NCBI GenBank assembly: GCA_003255025.1
Contig: QANY01004814.1
Span: 62,001-126,000 of the forward strand
Reading direction: 5' to 3'
Source: Datisca glomerata
Taxonomy: Eukaryota; Streptophyta; Magnoliopsida; Cucurbitales; Datiscaceae
Length of the DNA stretch: 64,000 nucleotides
The number at the start of each line of letters is the position of its first letter. Position 1 is the first letter of the stretch. The notes below the pieces were generated by a model. It had not been told where the DNA came from. It was given only the letters and a program-made list of their open reading frames with translations, and ran no database searches. Position numbers and translations under genes: made by a program. This document shows, in pieces, positions 1-12,200 of this stretch.

Positions 1-1700
1 TGAAATTTCTCAGCTTACCACTTCTTTACCTTTGATCGTGTTTCTACATCATTCCTAATGAGTAGAATATCATCAACATAAAGAACTAAGAAAACCACCA
101 TCTTATCTTTAATGTATTTATAAACACAGGCTTCGTCAATATTTTGCTCGAAAACATAATCAAAACTAACGGCTATGGAGAAAAGGATGCGAATGGATTT
201 TAGCAAGGTCACATGGGAGAATGTCTCTTCATAATCGACTTCTCCCCTTTGTGTATAGGTCCAGGCTACTAAACGTGCCTTGAAAGTCTTTACTTTCCCA
301 TATGCACCTCTTTTCTTCTTGAAGATCCATTTACATTCAATGAGCGTGACATCTTCAAGTGGATCTACAAGTTCCCAGATGGAATTGGAATACATGGATT
401 CCATTTCCTGGTTCATGGCTTCTTACTATTTTTTCTTTTCCATTACTTTTTCATAAGATATTGGATCATCATTATCAGTGTCTGGCACTAGGACATGTGC
501 TTCTAGCTCGTAGCGAATTGGTTGTCTCACAACCCTCCCACTACGACGTTGCACCAGGGTTTCCTTTGCATGAACTCTGGTTTCTCTGGTTTGACATTTA
601 TCAGTAAAAATTGAAGGTGGTGTGATCTCATCATCTGCTAATTCCTCGAGAATTACTTTACTACAAGGTTTGTAGTTTTACATATAGTCATGTTCAAGGA
701 AGGTTGCATTTGTCAACACAAACACTTTTTGATCCTTGTGACTATAAAAGTACCCACTTCTAGTCTCTAGAGCATAGCCTACGAATATATGCATATCTCA
801 GACCTTGAGTCTCACTTTTCGGTCTTGGGCCTAAGAACTTGAGTTGGACATCCTCATATACGGAACTGACGCAAACTAGATTTGGAGTCATTTCATAACT
901 CTAAAGGCGTCTTCGTTACAGACTTAGAGGGCACTTCATTCATAATGTAATTTACCGTGTGTAGTCCATATCCCCAAAATGTAAGTGATAGTGATGAGTA
1001 ACTTAACATCGACCTAATCATATTCAATAAGATTTGGTTTCTCCTCTATGCAACATAATTTTGCTGTGGTGTTCTAGGTGCTGTGAGTTGGGATAGGATC
1101 CCACACTCGAGCAAATAATCCTTGAATTATAAATCAAACTATTCACCACCTCGATCAGATCTAAATGTTTTCAATAATTTATCTAATTGCTTTTCAACTT
1201 CAGCTTTGAAGTATTTAAACTTTCCAAAAGTTTCAAAATTTCTTTGCATTAAGTAAGTATAACCATATCTTGAGTAATTGATCAATCCACAGACATCATT
1301 ATGTACTAGCTCAAGTGGTTTCTTAGCTCTTTGACCCTTTCCTATGATAGGTCTCTTGGTCGTTTTACCCTCTAGACAAGATACACAAATAGGAAGAGTT
1401 CAAACTTTTAGGTCTCTCAAAGCACCATGCTTTTTTAACATGTTTAACATATCTAAATTAATATGTCCTAACCTAAGATGCCAAAGACGTGTGTTATCAT
1501 CATCGTGAAAAACTCTTTGTCGTTTGTTACCTTTAGGTTTTGCTACTTTAAATAATTCAGAATTATTTAATGCGCGTTAAGTCAGTTTAAGCATATACAG
1601 TCCATTTATAACTTTTACATGACAAATATCAAATCCATTCTTAGAAATAATAAACTTTTTATTAATAAAAGAAACTTCGAATAAAATTTCTCAAAAATCC
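1..1700 (-). mobile_element. Ty1/copia retrotransposon fragment (integrase to reverse transcriptase), decayed
   Basis: Read on the minus strand from high to low coordinates, the translation runs from a pre-integrase domain (WHLRLGHINLDML, about 1500-1430) through the zinc-binding and core integrase (CVSCLEGKTTKRP, then TFRSDRGGE near 1150) to reverse transcriptase. The RT piece at 15-416 has CKWIFKKK, the FKARLVA motif and the catalytic YVDDILLI. Stops and frameshifts interrupt the frame throughout. The integrase core has lost a block: LVHNDVCG is followed almost at once by YSRYGYTYLM, without the usual stretch of about 15-20 residues between them. The element continues off the left edge of the window; no LTR is visible. 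It is non-functional. Copia identity is firm; the lineage is not assigned. Confidence 0.9.
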
Positions 1701-3040
1701 AAAAATGTGATCATCTCTTTTATTTTATTATTATTATCATTATTATTATTACTATCATCAGGCCTATAAGTACAAGCACATAAAAAAAGAAGGGGGGAGA
1801 CCGAAGCAAACCTGAACTAAAGGCACTTCCCTTTTTCTCTTCTCTCATGAACAACTATGTACTTTTACACAAGTGAATATCAACAATCTTCCCATGGTTT
1901 TTCTTCCCTTTAAGGGTTTTTTTTAAAATGATGGTGTCTTTATTCTCTCATTCTTCCTTCTATGATCTTTATTATTTGTTCGTAGAGGGTTTTTCATGTA
2001 GAAATTTTTTTTTACATTTTGGCTCTTTCATTGAGAGCGAGAAGAAACCTCAAAGATACCCTCCAGAAAACCAAACCATGCCTCGAACCAGATCGACGAG
2101 AATGTGGATGAACATGCCAATCACCCTACTCCTCCAACTGAGATACTTCAAGCTATCCTAAGCCGAATGCAAGAGATAGAACAGTGAAACGATGAAATGA
2201 TGCACAACGCGTGGCAGACGATATAGGAACAGGTTGTTGCATTGCAACAAGACCTTGCACAGACACGTGCGAAAGTTCAGTCCAATGAACCAAAAAAGGA
2301 GAAAGCAGGAGGAATTCACCAACCAAAAGTCATGATGGAAGCTGTCATAGGGGACATGAAGGAAAGAAAGATGATGGAACTAAGGAACCTGGGAAACACG
2401 GGAAACATCGACCTAGAATCACTCACTAGAACTTCATTAAGTCCAAAAATCTTGGCCGCTCCAGTTTTGAAGAAGTTCATGGCACCTAAATTCAAATGTT
2501 ATGAAGGGAAATCTGACCCTGTTGATCATCTCAGACGATTAAAGAAAGTCATGACATTATACCAACATAAAGACATTTTCATGTGCAAGATATTCCCCAT
2601 AAGTCTAAATGGTACTACACTTAAATGGTATCACTCTCTCCCTGCTCAATCTATTACTGCCTTTATTGTCATATCCACTGTCTTCCTGGTACAGTACTCT
2701 ATTTACCAAGTAGCAATTGAGGACTCAGACTACATTCTGACAATAGCCACCCAGAAATAAAAATAAACACTTCAGGAATACACTCATAGATTCCACGAGC
2801 AAATGGCCAAAGTGAAAAGCTGTGACGACAAAGTAGCGATTGGCTTTCAGACGGGGGTGGATCCAGAATCAGTCTTCTTTGAAGATTTATCAAAGATAAA
2901 ACCTTTGACCATGGCAGAGACTTTCCAAATAATGAAAGAATACATCACGTTGGAAGAAGAAAAGAAAAAACAAGCGAGACGAGAGATTAAAATGCCAAAG
3001 AGAAAAGAACGGGGCTAAAGTGCAGGAAAAAAAGGTCGGC
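1700..3040 (+). mobile_element. Ty3/gypsy remnant: leader and gag only
   Basis: After an ATT/TTA-rich microsatellite (about 1718-1760) comes a stretch with a TATA-like CTATAAGTA near 1766 that looks like the end of an LTR plus leader. A gag reading frame follows. Most of it lies in the frame open at 2242-2760, with motifs PKFKCYEGKSDPVDHLRR, MCKIFPISLNGTTLKWY and LPAQSI of the Retrotrans_gag domain. After one stop and a small gap it resumes at 2803-3018 (GVDPESVFFEDL, LTMAETFQIM). The gag start is probably near 2078 (MPRTR), with a frame break around 2100. No zinc knuckle or pol follows: at about 3041 the sequence passes abruptly into a copia-type LTR, so the element is truncated there. The gag looks Tat/Ogre-like, but I hold that loosely. 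Confidence 0.8.
2242..3018 (+). pseudogene. gypsy gag pseudogene (Retrotrans_gag domain)
   Basis: This is the readable part of the gag of the gypsy remnant at 1700-3040. It would have encoded the capsid-like structural protein. It has a coiled-coil-like glutamine-rich start (MQQDLAQTRAKVQS), then the gag core. A stop after IATQK near 2760 and a gap split it from the C-terminal part that begins MAKVKSCDDKVAIGF. It is about 250 residues in all, shorter than complete gypsy gags, and lacks the CCHC zinc knuckle. Confidence 0.8.
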
Positions 3041-4217
3041 AGCTATATATATATTAATTCCAAAATTTATATTAATATATATAAATAATTTAATTAATTA
3101 ATTCTTAATTAATTAATCATACATAATTATCTCATAATTCTCTACTTGCCCCAGAATAAAAATTCATTTGCAAGCAAGTCTTTTTCTCATGTCCTGGAAT
3201 ATTCACACCTTAGATTGCGTAGTATAGAGGTGACTTGGAGACCATGGACCCATAATCTTAAGCGTGAATAAACTATATTATTAATTAAACTATTTAATTT
3301 AATAATCTTATTTATTAATTTCATTATTATTGCACTATAAATATAAAATTACACTCTTATAGATTGCAGATTGTATTTATAGAATATTCTCATGCAGTCC
3401 ATTGATATAATCATTACACGTAGTTTTGTCCTCCAATTATTGGTTCGTAAATTAGAACTTATCAAAGTTACCATTTTGCCCTTCTAATTATCTCTTGATT
3501 CTTAAGTACCATTAATCTACTGGTGAATGACTTATTTATAATCTTATCAAACATTTTAGCTCAATAACCATTCAGTTTCAGAATTAACACTTAAAGGAAC
3601 CAATATACGATACGTTAGGAAAATTTAGATTCCAAATCTTGTAAGATCATGTTCCAAGCAATCCATATCACTGAATCTCCATAACAAAAGTCACTAGCCT
3701 GTTTTCCAAATAAACTTTAATGAGTGAATCAAAAGATTCAGTAGATATGCATAGGAGTTCATAAGTACTTATGATTCGGACTTATCTACATATGATCATC
3801 GAACTGATGTGTATTAAATCTTTATGATAAATGACACGTTGATAAAGATATTAATTCACACTGGTTCAGTCATATATGATCTCATTATATAAAGTACATT
3901 CACTAAGATATCTATCTACATCAATGATCCAGATCTAGATCACATGCATTCATAATGATTAGTGAACCATACTAGCAAATCATTCATTAAAAATTTCATA
4001 CTTTAATATGTTGCTGACAGTTTTATTCATTATCTATGATTTTAATCCTCTCGTACTAATACAAGATCGTAATCTCATTAATGAATATGAAATTTTTAGA
4101 TATTTATATGAATTATTCAATAATAATTTAAAAGAATAATTATAAGAAAAATATAATCCTTATTAAATTTCAAATCAAAATGTCAATACACATGCTTTAA
4201 GGGCATAACCCCCAACA
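3041..4217 (-). mobile_element. Truncated long LTR (copia-type), inverted relative to the copy at 59.8-61.5 kb
   Basis: On the minus strand this begins at 4217 with TGTTGGGGGTTATGCCC and is colinear with the plus-strand sequence at 59765-60420. Both share ATTACGATCTTGTATTA-like and CTGTCAGCAACATATTAAAG segments, the AATTGGAGGA and ACATGAGAAAA blocks, and the AATTAATTAATTAA run. It stops at about 3041 against gypsy gag, so only the outer part of the LTR remains. The other copy retains the 3' part but lacks about 90 bp of the start and roughly 480 bp internally. At 4218-4220 the flank resumes in a copia reading frame (YKCLEPVSRRVYITKS), so this LTR element inserted inside that copia element. 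Confidence 0.8.
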
Positions 4218-5911
4218 ACAAGTGCCTTGAACCTGTGTCTAGAAGAGTCTACATCACCAAGAGTGTATCTTCAATGAATCTAAATTTCCATTTCATATTC
4301 TAGGTTCATCTTCCTCTAAATCCTCACCTAACACAGTTAATCACTCTTATTGATCTTCTTTTAATATACCTACTTTATTTGGTCAGTTAGTGTCAAGTGG
4401 TACATCTCCATCAGATACTATGATACCTGTAGCTGGATCATCACCACAATCAACTTTGAATTACCCTACCAGTCCTTCAATATTACATTCAGACTTACCA
4501 ACTGAACCGACTATTTCACCCACATGCACTAAAGTGAGAGTTCATATTTGGTATATGTCTTGCTTCCTTATCATATTTCTATTTCACCTACATCTCCACC
4601 ATCCATAATGCATATTCCTACCCATTCCATGGTAACAAGATCTAAAAACGGCATATTCAAACCTAAAGCCTATTTGACTGAGACAAGTGAGGTTCATACA
4701 GAACCCAAGACTATTAAGACTACCTTAGCTAACTCTAAGTGGAAATCTGCCATGCTAGATGAGCTACATGCTATTGAAAGGAATCATAATCGGATCTTGG
4801 TTCCTTCTCAGCCTCACTTGCATATAGTTCATAATAAATGGGTCTTTCGGGTCAAGTCTAATTCTGATGGACCAATCAATAGTATAAAGCAATGTTAGTT
4901 GCCAAAGGTTTTCAGCAATAGTTAGGAGTTGACTTCTTTGAGACTTTCAGTACAGTCAACAAGCCCTCTACCATCAATATTAGTTTCACCTTGGTTGTTA
5001 AATTTAATTGGCATATATTTCAGGTTGATGTTAATAATGCATTTCTCAATGGAGATCTGCAAGAAAAGGTCTATATGTACTAGCCTAAAGGTTTTCTTGA
5101 TAGCAAACACCCCTCATATGTGCAAATTGCACAAAGCTTTATATAAGCTTAAGAAGGCTTCAAGGGCATGGTTTGAGAAGCTGAAACATGCTCAATTCAC
5201 TGGGGATTCACAAGCTCCAAGTCTGATACATCATTGTTCTTTTACATGACAACATTGAAGGTTATCCTACTCCTTGTCTATGTCGACGACTTATCAATTA
5301 CTGGCAACAATATAAAACCGATCCAACAAATTTACATTCAGCGAAAGATTTTTTTTCGCCGCGAAAACCTCATTAGCCACGAATAGAGTGTTATCGTTGA
5401 AAATCTTTAGAGACTCATTAACTTTGTTGATAAAGAGTTTTAGTGACGACAAACATTTTTTCGCCAACCCTTTTTAATGTTTGGTCCCACAAAACCTTTC
5501 TGCACGTGGCTTTAGTGACAAATTTAGCGAGGAATGTCCTTTCGTCACCAAATCCTCTTCCAAGCTTTTGAAAATAGCAGTTTTCTCTGATGTCACTCAG
5601 TGTCATGACCTCATTGGTGCTCTACAGTATGTCCCAACAACAAGGCCGGGCATTACCTTCATTTTGAAAAGTTAAGTCAGTTTCTTCATTGTTCAACTAC
5701 ACTTTATTGGCAGGCTTGCTAAAGATTGTTAAAGTATCTCAAAGTTACTCTCCATTATAGCATTGTTCTCAAGCCTGCTCCAAACTACAATCTTGTTATC
5801 TTATCAGATGCTAATTGCAGCCCATGCAGCCCATTCAGCATGCCAATCAAGCTCGAATCACACGCTAAGCTCCTAGACAGTAATCATGCATGGGATGTTT
5901 CTCTCACGTGA
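4218..5911 (+). mobile_element. Ty1/copia pol remnant (integrase C-terminus, RT, part of RNase H)
   Basis: The reading begins with CLEPVSRRVYITKSVS, the typical copia integrase C-terminal segment, then a serine/proline-rich linker (4390-4620). Reverse transcriptase follows: HNKWVFRVKSNSDGPIN at about 4830, FQVDVNNAFLNGDLQE near 5020, CKLHKALYKLKKASRAWFEKL near 5120-5190, and the catalytic YVDDLSITGN at about 5278-5307. A foreign or filler block of about 250 bp (5335-5580) replaces the end of the RT. The frame then resumes with SDVTQ, LIGALQYVPTTRPGI and LKYLKVTLHYSIVLKPA into the start of RNase H (LSDAN near 5800), where it ends. Stops and frameshifts are present. The region from 5912 to about 6240 holds no gene and forms the 3' flank of the next gene. 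Confidence 0.88.
5335..5580. other. Filler or small insertion inside copia RT
   Basis: This block replaces the part of copia RT between the IQQI segment and SDVTQ. It holds repeated short motifs in both orientations: TTTAGTGACGACAAA, TTTAGTGACAAATTTAGCGA, CGTCACCAAATCC, TTCGCCGCGAAA. These resemble the subterminal repeats of plant CACTA or related DNA transposons, but no CACTA termini or target duplication are seen. It may be a deletion-bearing remnant of such an element. Confidence 0.35.
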
Positions 5912-6251
5912 ACAATTCCTTCCTCTAACGAATACTGTAACTGGTCATATTCTCTTCATTAGTTGCTAATCTAATCTCGTGTATCACTATAAAGACACTC
6001 GTGATTTAAAGCATGTTAGGTGATAAACATATGTTGAATATATCACAAAATTCAAACCATCTTCCTTCTTTCAATTTCTTAATCAGCGATGTAAAAGACA
6101 ATGCTCTTATACAGCTCATGTTCTGGAATTTATGTTCCAGCTTTATAAGTTTAGAACAAACCCCATATACATTTATATACCTTTATCTTCTATACCATAT
6201 AAGCTTTGAACTTACAATTTTGAAAATGTAAAAGGCGTATACATAAGTAAA

Positions 6252-9200
6252 TCAAACCCTAGTCTTTTCGCTTGGTTTCCATGAATTTTTACATCCCCAA
6301 TGTCCCGACCACCGAAAACTCGCCATCGCAGTCTCGTTTGCCGCCAACCTCTTGTAAGACGCAAATTTCTTGAACTTCTTCCAATCACGAAGGACAGTAC
6401 GAAGATCGTTAACCTTAGCATTAATACTCCGACAACAATTTGCATGGACAGTAGAAACTTGTCTGAAATCTTTACTATCCTGGCAAAATCCACTGAAATA
6501 TAAGGTATCTAAAAACCTTACTCTAAGACCAAGTTGGGATATTATACCATTACGTACTAACTGCAATAAGACATCTTGTTCTTTCATTTCCGTTGAATTG
6601 TCTTTTAAACTGTACCATTTATCAAATAAGGCAATGGTCTTGTTGTTTGATCTGATGAAATAGAAGCCTGTGTTTATGAAGTTGCGTTTAGACCAGGGTT
6701 TGCCAAAAAACATGTCTGTGCTTATTTGCATATCCTCTGTCTCGTTATTGCTTAGCTTTGTAAATGGATTTCGAAGCCACACCACATCTGTATCCTGTGA
6801 ACAATTTATAAAGCATATTGTCATCAATATTATAAGAAAATTTCCAGAAAATCTTGTAATTTAATGACATGTAAAGGGGAATTAATTGCTCAAAAGAAGA
6901 TTAAAGTTGTTTGCGATAAATGTTATGCTTTTCTAATAAAAATATACAGCTGGTGCGTCTCCTTTTAAATATACAGCTGATGTTAAGCTATCAGCAAAGT
7001 AGCAATACCAGGCGGTAATAGCGTTCTCGAACAAACATTCGGGCTAATTTAGGTTGAATAATGGAATCTGACTTAAATTTCATTTCCTTACAACTACACG
7101 TTTTCTAGTTTATGACGGAAAATTTGTCAATGTTAAACAAAGAATTCAAATTACACTTTTAAATAGTTTAAAATTTAAATTATAACGTGTCAAATTTAAT
7201 GTTTAAAAGTATTTGGTAAAGTAATTTTTTAATTAATTAGTTGAAACTTCTTTTAATTAAGTTATCATATATTAAAGAGAGTTAATTATTGTTCAAGTGT
7301 CACGTCTCAGATTTCGTCACCCCCGGCAAATACAAAATCAAGAAATAGCTCAATGTCAGCAACCATAGGTCGTGCGGGGGCCAAGGTATTTAGATCTAAA
7401 ATAAGATCATTTTTATGTGTTTAAAATAAGACGGATTTTTATTAAAATAAAAATTGTCAGCATATGAACTGTCCCACATTATTTTTTGATACTAGTTTGA
7501 CTTTCTAGATATATTTTTGTGTAATTCCAAATTCATTAGCTACCACAGAATTATTAGTGCTCAATCCCTCCCTGCTTATTTTATCATTCTTAAAAAATTA
7601 AGTACAATAAATTGTATTTTATTCACATGTTAATTATGTGTGAGTCCTAATATTTAGGAGCGGGTAATGTAATATCCTATCAATATAAAAAACAGAAGTT
7701 AACCTAATTAAATGAAACTCAATTCGTAATTAACAATTGAAGTCATTATTGTCGACCTTTAAGCTCATTAAGTTAAAAGCTTTTTTGTTTTTAAAAGGAT
7801 TTGGTTAACAATTAGACCTCGTTTGGTAGCCGGCTGTATCGTATCATACTACTTTTGATATTGTTTCTGTTGACACAACCCAGTCTTCACCCAGCTAGGG
7901 AGATTACTCAGCCTCTACCTCAACAGCCTTCACATGGGTGCCAATAACACTGCCTAGCCACCTGGCATTTAACACCTCACTCTACCACTTTTTCAATCGG
8001 TTATAGATTATGGCACATCGAATATTACTTCATATGTATCAACAGTGAGAAAGAGTGAGGTTTCCAACTAATCAATATTCTATTTATTAAGTTGGTACTA
8101 ATCTAATTTAATCTTGTTGCCTTGTAATCTATAAATATCAATGATCTAATCTAATGTCAAGGTTGAGTAATATAAAATTTATGTAAAGCTATTCAGTAGC
8201 ATTTTCTTTTCTTTTTTTCTTTCTTAGTATCAATGCTCAAATTGCGACAAATGGCTTCCTTGATCCAGCCCTCGAAATAGAGACAGAGACGAAAACATAA
8301 AAGGGCCAACAAATCGAGCTTAATCCTTCTGTAAATTCTCTAAGATCTACCTTATCGGCTAAATTAGTTAGAGAGATTTGTATTCTCTTAAACTCTCAAA
8401 TTGTGCCTGCTATTATTGGACATGACCTTGCTAACTTAATCATGATTGCAGCCTCAAGACATGCATAGTACCTTACTGACGGTACTTAAAATCTAGAATT
8501 CACGTGATTGCTCAAACAAGTTCAGTTGTTGCTGAGTCAGTTAAGGTCAACCATAAGTGATCAAGTGTTAAGCTTAGCTTTATAGTATGAGACATCAAGT
8601 AGTCTCTGTAATCCTTTGGAGAGGACATTTGCAAACAGATCCAGAGCTAAGTTATTTGAGCTCAAGAAATCACAACATATTACCGATAAAGATGGTAAAT
8701 CAGTATCACATTGTTTTGATGTGATTAGAGGTTTAAGTGACAATATGTTGATTTACAAAGGATCTTATTAGTGAACATGATCTAATCTTACATATCTTGA
8801 ATTGCATGCCTTTGAATTACGATCTAGTGGTGGTAAACATTACCTCCAGATTTGATCATCTAAAGAAGTCCAACTTATGCTAATGATTCATGAAACTGGA
8901 CTTGTCAAGCTGAACTCAGAAAAAGAAGCCCTACTAACTAAGTGCATGATAAATAGTTGTGAAAATTTCACTTAACCATCAAACAAGAAAAGTCGACAAG
9001 TTCAACAATTGTGGTCACCTCATAAAAATTCTGGAAGAAACATTCACTTCTTTAGAGGAGACAAATGACGAACAAGAAGAAATAACGGAAGAGTCACTTG
9101 CCAAGTTCGGCACAAGCCTGGTCAGACAACATGCAACAACAACTTGGTGATACGAGTTTGAAAAAGGTTTTCAAGTTACTCCTCAAGCCCATTTCATGTT

Positions 9201-12200
9201 TAGAAAAAGAATAAATGATGTCTTACATGGACAAAAAATCTATCCGTCAATTTAGGTGCCTATATGGCAAGGTCTGGAGTGAGACTGATGGGCCCTGGTT
9301 AGCTAACAATAGAGCTACTCATTGTCTCACCGCTGAGCTAATCAATCTCATTAGAATTAGTATTTGTCAAGGCATTGACACCCTCATAGTCTTTCCTTAA
9401 GCATTTTCTCACTTTTGAGAATGTAACAATTAGTAGTAATGAAAGCAATGATATTATTTCATCAGACTGTCATCTCACTATTTTGCATGTTACTTCTTCA
9501 ACTGCTAAAACTGGTTCATTAGACACTAGCCATCAAAACTTGGGACATCTCTCATTGAAAATAAATCATCTCATACCATATTAATTAAAACTAAAACATG
9601 CACAAAATGTTGTTGTTGATTGCAATGCATGTCAACGAGGTAAGAATCATAGGCTTGATCATCCCTAATACCTCACCAAAAGCACAAAACCCTAGTGCTT
9701 GTCAATTTATGAGGATTAATAACAATAACTTTAAGTGGTTTTAGGTACTACATTCACTTTGTAGATGACTATTCAAAATTTTCATGGATTCTTCCCCTAA
9801 GACCGAAATCAAAGGCTTTCAGTACTTTTCACACTTCAAAAATTTGTTGAAAAGTAGATTAACCGTCCAATAAAATGTATACATTATGATTAGAGAGGAC
9901 AATTACGATCTTTTAAGCAATTCTTACTTGACTATAAGATAGTGTGCCCATCATCGCTATAATAGCACAACAGAAAGAAAACATCACTAGACTATAGAAA
10001 TAAGCTTAGCTTTACTCTCTCACTCCTTGAGAAATCTTAAAATTTGGTGGCATGAAATCCTCAGAGCAACTTACTTGATAAATAGGATGCTAACACCTCT
10101 TTTATGTGTTTTATCAAAAAACTTGCATAAACACAAACTCAACATTATACGCATTTAAATCCATATAATATTTATGATCTTTCATTTTGAACAATGTTGT
10201 GTGTATGTCATGGCTATTCCTCATTGCACAAAGCCTATATCTTCCTTCATCATTATGAAAATTTTCTACAGCTATAAAGTAGTGTTTGACAGAAATATTT
10301 TTTTCCTTTCAACATTGATTATGACTAACAATGCTTCTCCAACTTCATCATGCCATTCAATCCCATCCACGCTAATTCTCATAGTAAGCCAATCACCTTG
10401 TTCAGGTGTAGTTTTTCCCTCTCAGGACAACATAACTCCTGACAATATCATCAATGAAGCCTCTACTTCTGGTGATTCCTTGCATTTTTCTCCCTTTACT
10501 CAATTTACCAATCTTATTTCTTCCCTAACAAAATGTAGGTGAATCTCTTCTCGCTTATACTTAAAAATCACCACCCTCAACCATTCTCCCACAATCACAT
10601 ACCACTGACTCTATGATCACAAGAACAAAGGAACAAAACCATAAACTAAAATCCTATTATCACATTCACTTTGTCCTTTAAACCCAACTGAACTCGGAAT
10701 TGTTAAAGAAGCCATAATACACCTTCTTTAGAAGAAATTAATGCAATATAAATTTTAAGCTCTCATCCACTACAAAATATGGGCTTTAGTACCACTTCAA
10801 CATAACATTAATACCATTGGTAACAAATGCACTTATAGAGTACTCAAGCCAAATCCAAATGGTATGATATAAAGTCAAAGCCAGATTGGTAGCCACGCAC
10901 TATCATCAATCATCTCGATTGGATTTTTTGGAGACATTCAACCATGTTGTGTAAATATTGACAATCATACTTGTTCTCACCATAGCACTTACAAGACACT
11001 GGCCAGTAAGACAACTTGATGTAAATAATCTATTCATGCGTGATTCAATCTAAAAAATACTGTACGTGGCCAACTTGAGGATTTAAGAACTCTTCTCATG
11101 CTCACTATGTATGCAAATGCAGAAGACACTTTATAAACTCAAATAAGCACAAAGAGCATGTTATGGAAAGCTCAAAACTCAAACTCTTTCACTATGAATT
11201 TCAAGTATCCAACTCTGATTATTAACTGATCAATCACTATTTATGATGCATCATTCATAAAGGACAGTCTTTCTACTAGTTTATATTGATGATATCATAT
11301 TAACTGGAAATGATGATACTAACCTATAACATCTCATTTTTAATTTGCATGTAAACTTTTCCCTTAAGGATCTAGGTCTCATTCATCACCTTCTTGGTAT
11401 TTCAGTCACCATTACTGCCATTGGCTTCAATCTATCTCAAGTAAAATAAATCACTAAGCTTTTGCATAAGTCCAACATTGCTGAGGCTGAAGCATACCTG
11501 GTGCGTGCAGCTTCTTCTTCAAAATTATCAAAAGACTTGGGTGAGTCATTTTCTGATATCTCACAATATAGGAGTCTGATATGAGCTCTTAAGTACGTAA
11601 CAACTACAACGCTATACATTGTTTATATCGTGAATAAATTAAGCCAATTTCTTCACTATCTTACCATTCTTCATTAGCAAGCATGCAAAAGACTTCCTAT
11701 GCATCTCAAAAGAACACTTCATGGAAGTCTTACACAAATCTATACTTGAGTTTATAATTAAAAACATTTCCTAAAGTACATTTGAACCATTGCATTGATG
11801 ATAGGAGGTCCACGTATGGGTATGCCATCTACCTTTGACCATGCTTGATTTTTTTGTCTTCAAAGAAACAAAATATTATGGCCAGATCTAGTATAAAGAG
11901 TAACTACAGGGCAGTGGCGTATATAGCTACTGAAATAACTTAAATTCAATATCTAATGAAGGAAATGAACTTGCTATCTACCAAAACTCTAATCATCTAG
12001 TGTGATAGTAAGTATGAAACATTTATTATTTCCAATCGTATATCTCATATTAGAACAAAGCATACAGGGATAGATATCCACTCTTGAGAGAAGAATATTA
12101 TGTCAAACTTCTTAACATCAGTCATGTGCTTCCAAAGAATAAGTTGCTGACCGTTTTACAAAACCCTCTTAGGACATCAATATCACTACTTAAAATCTAA

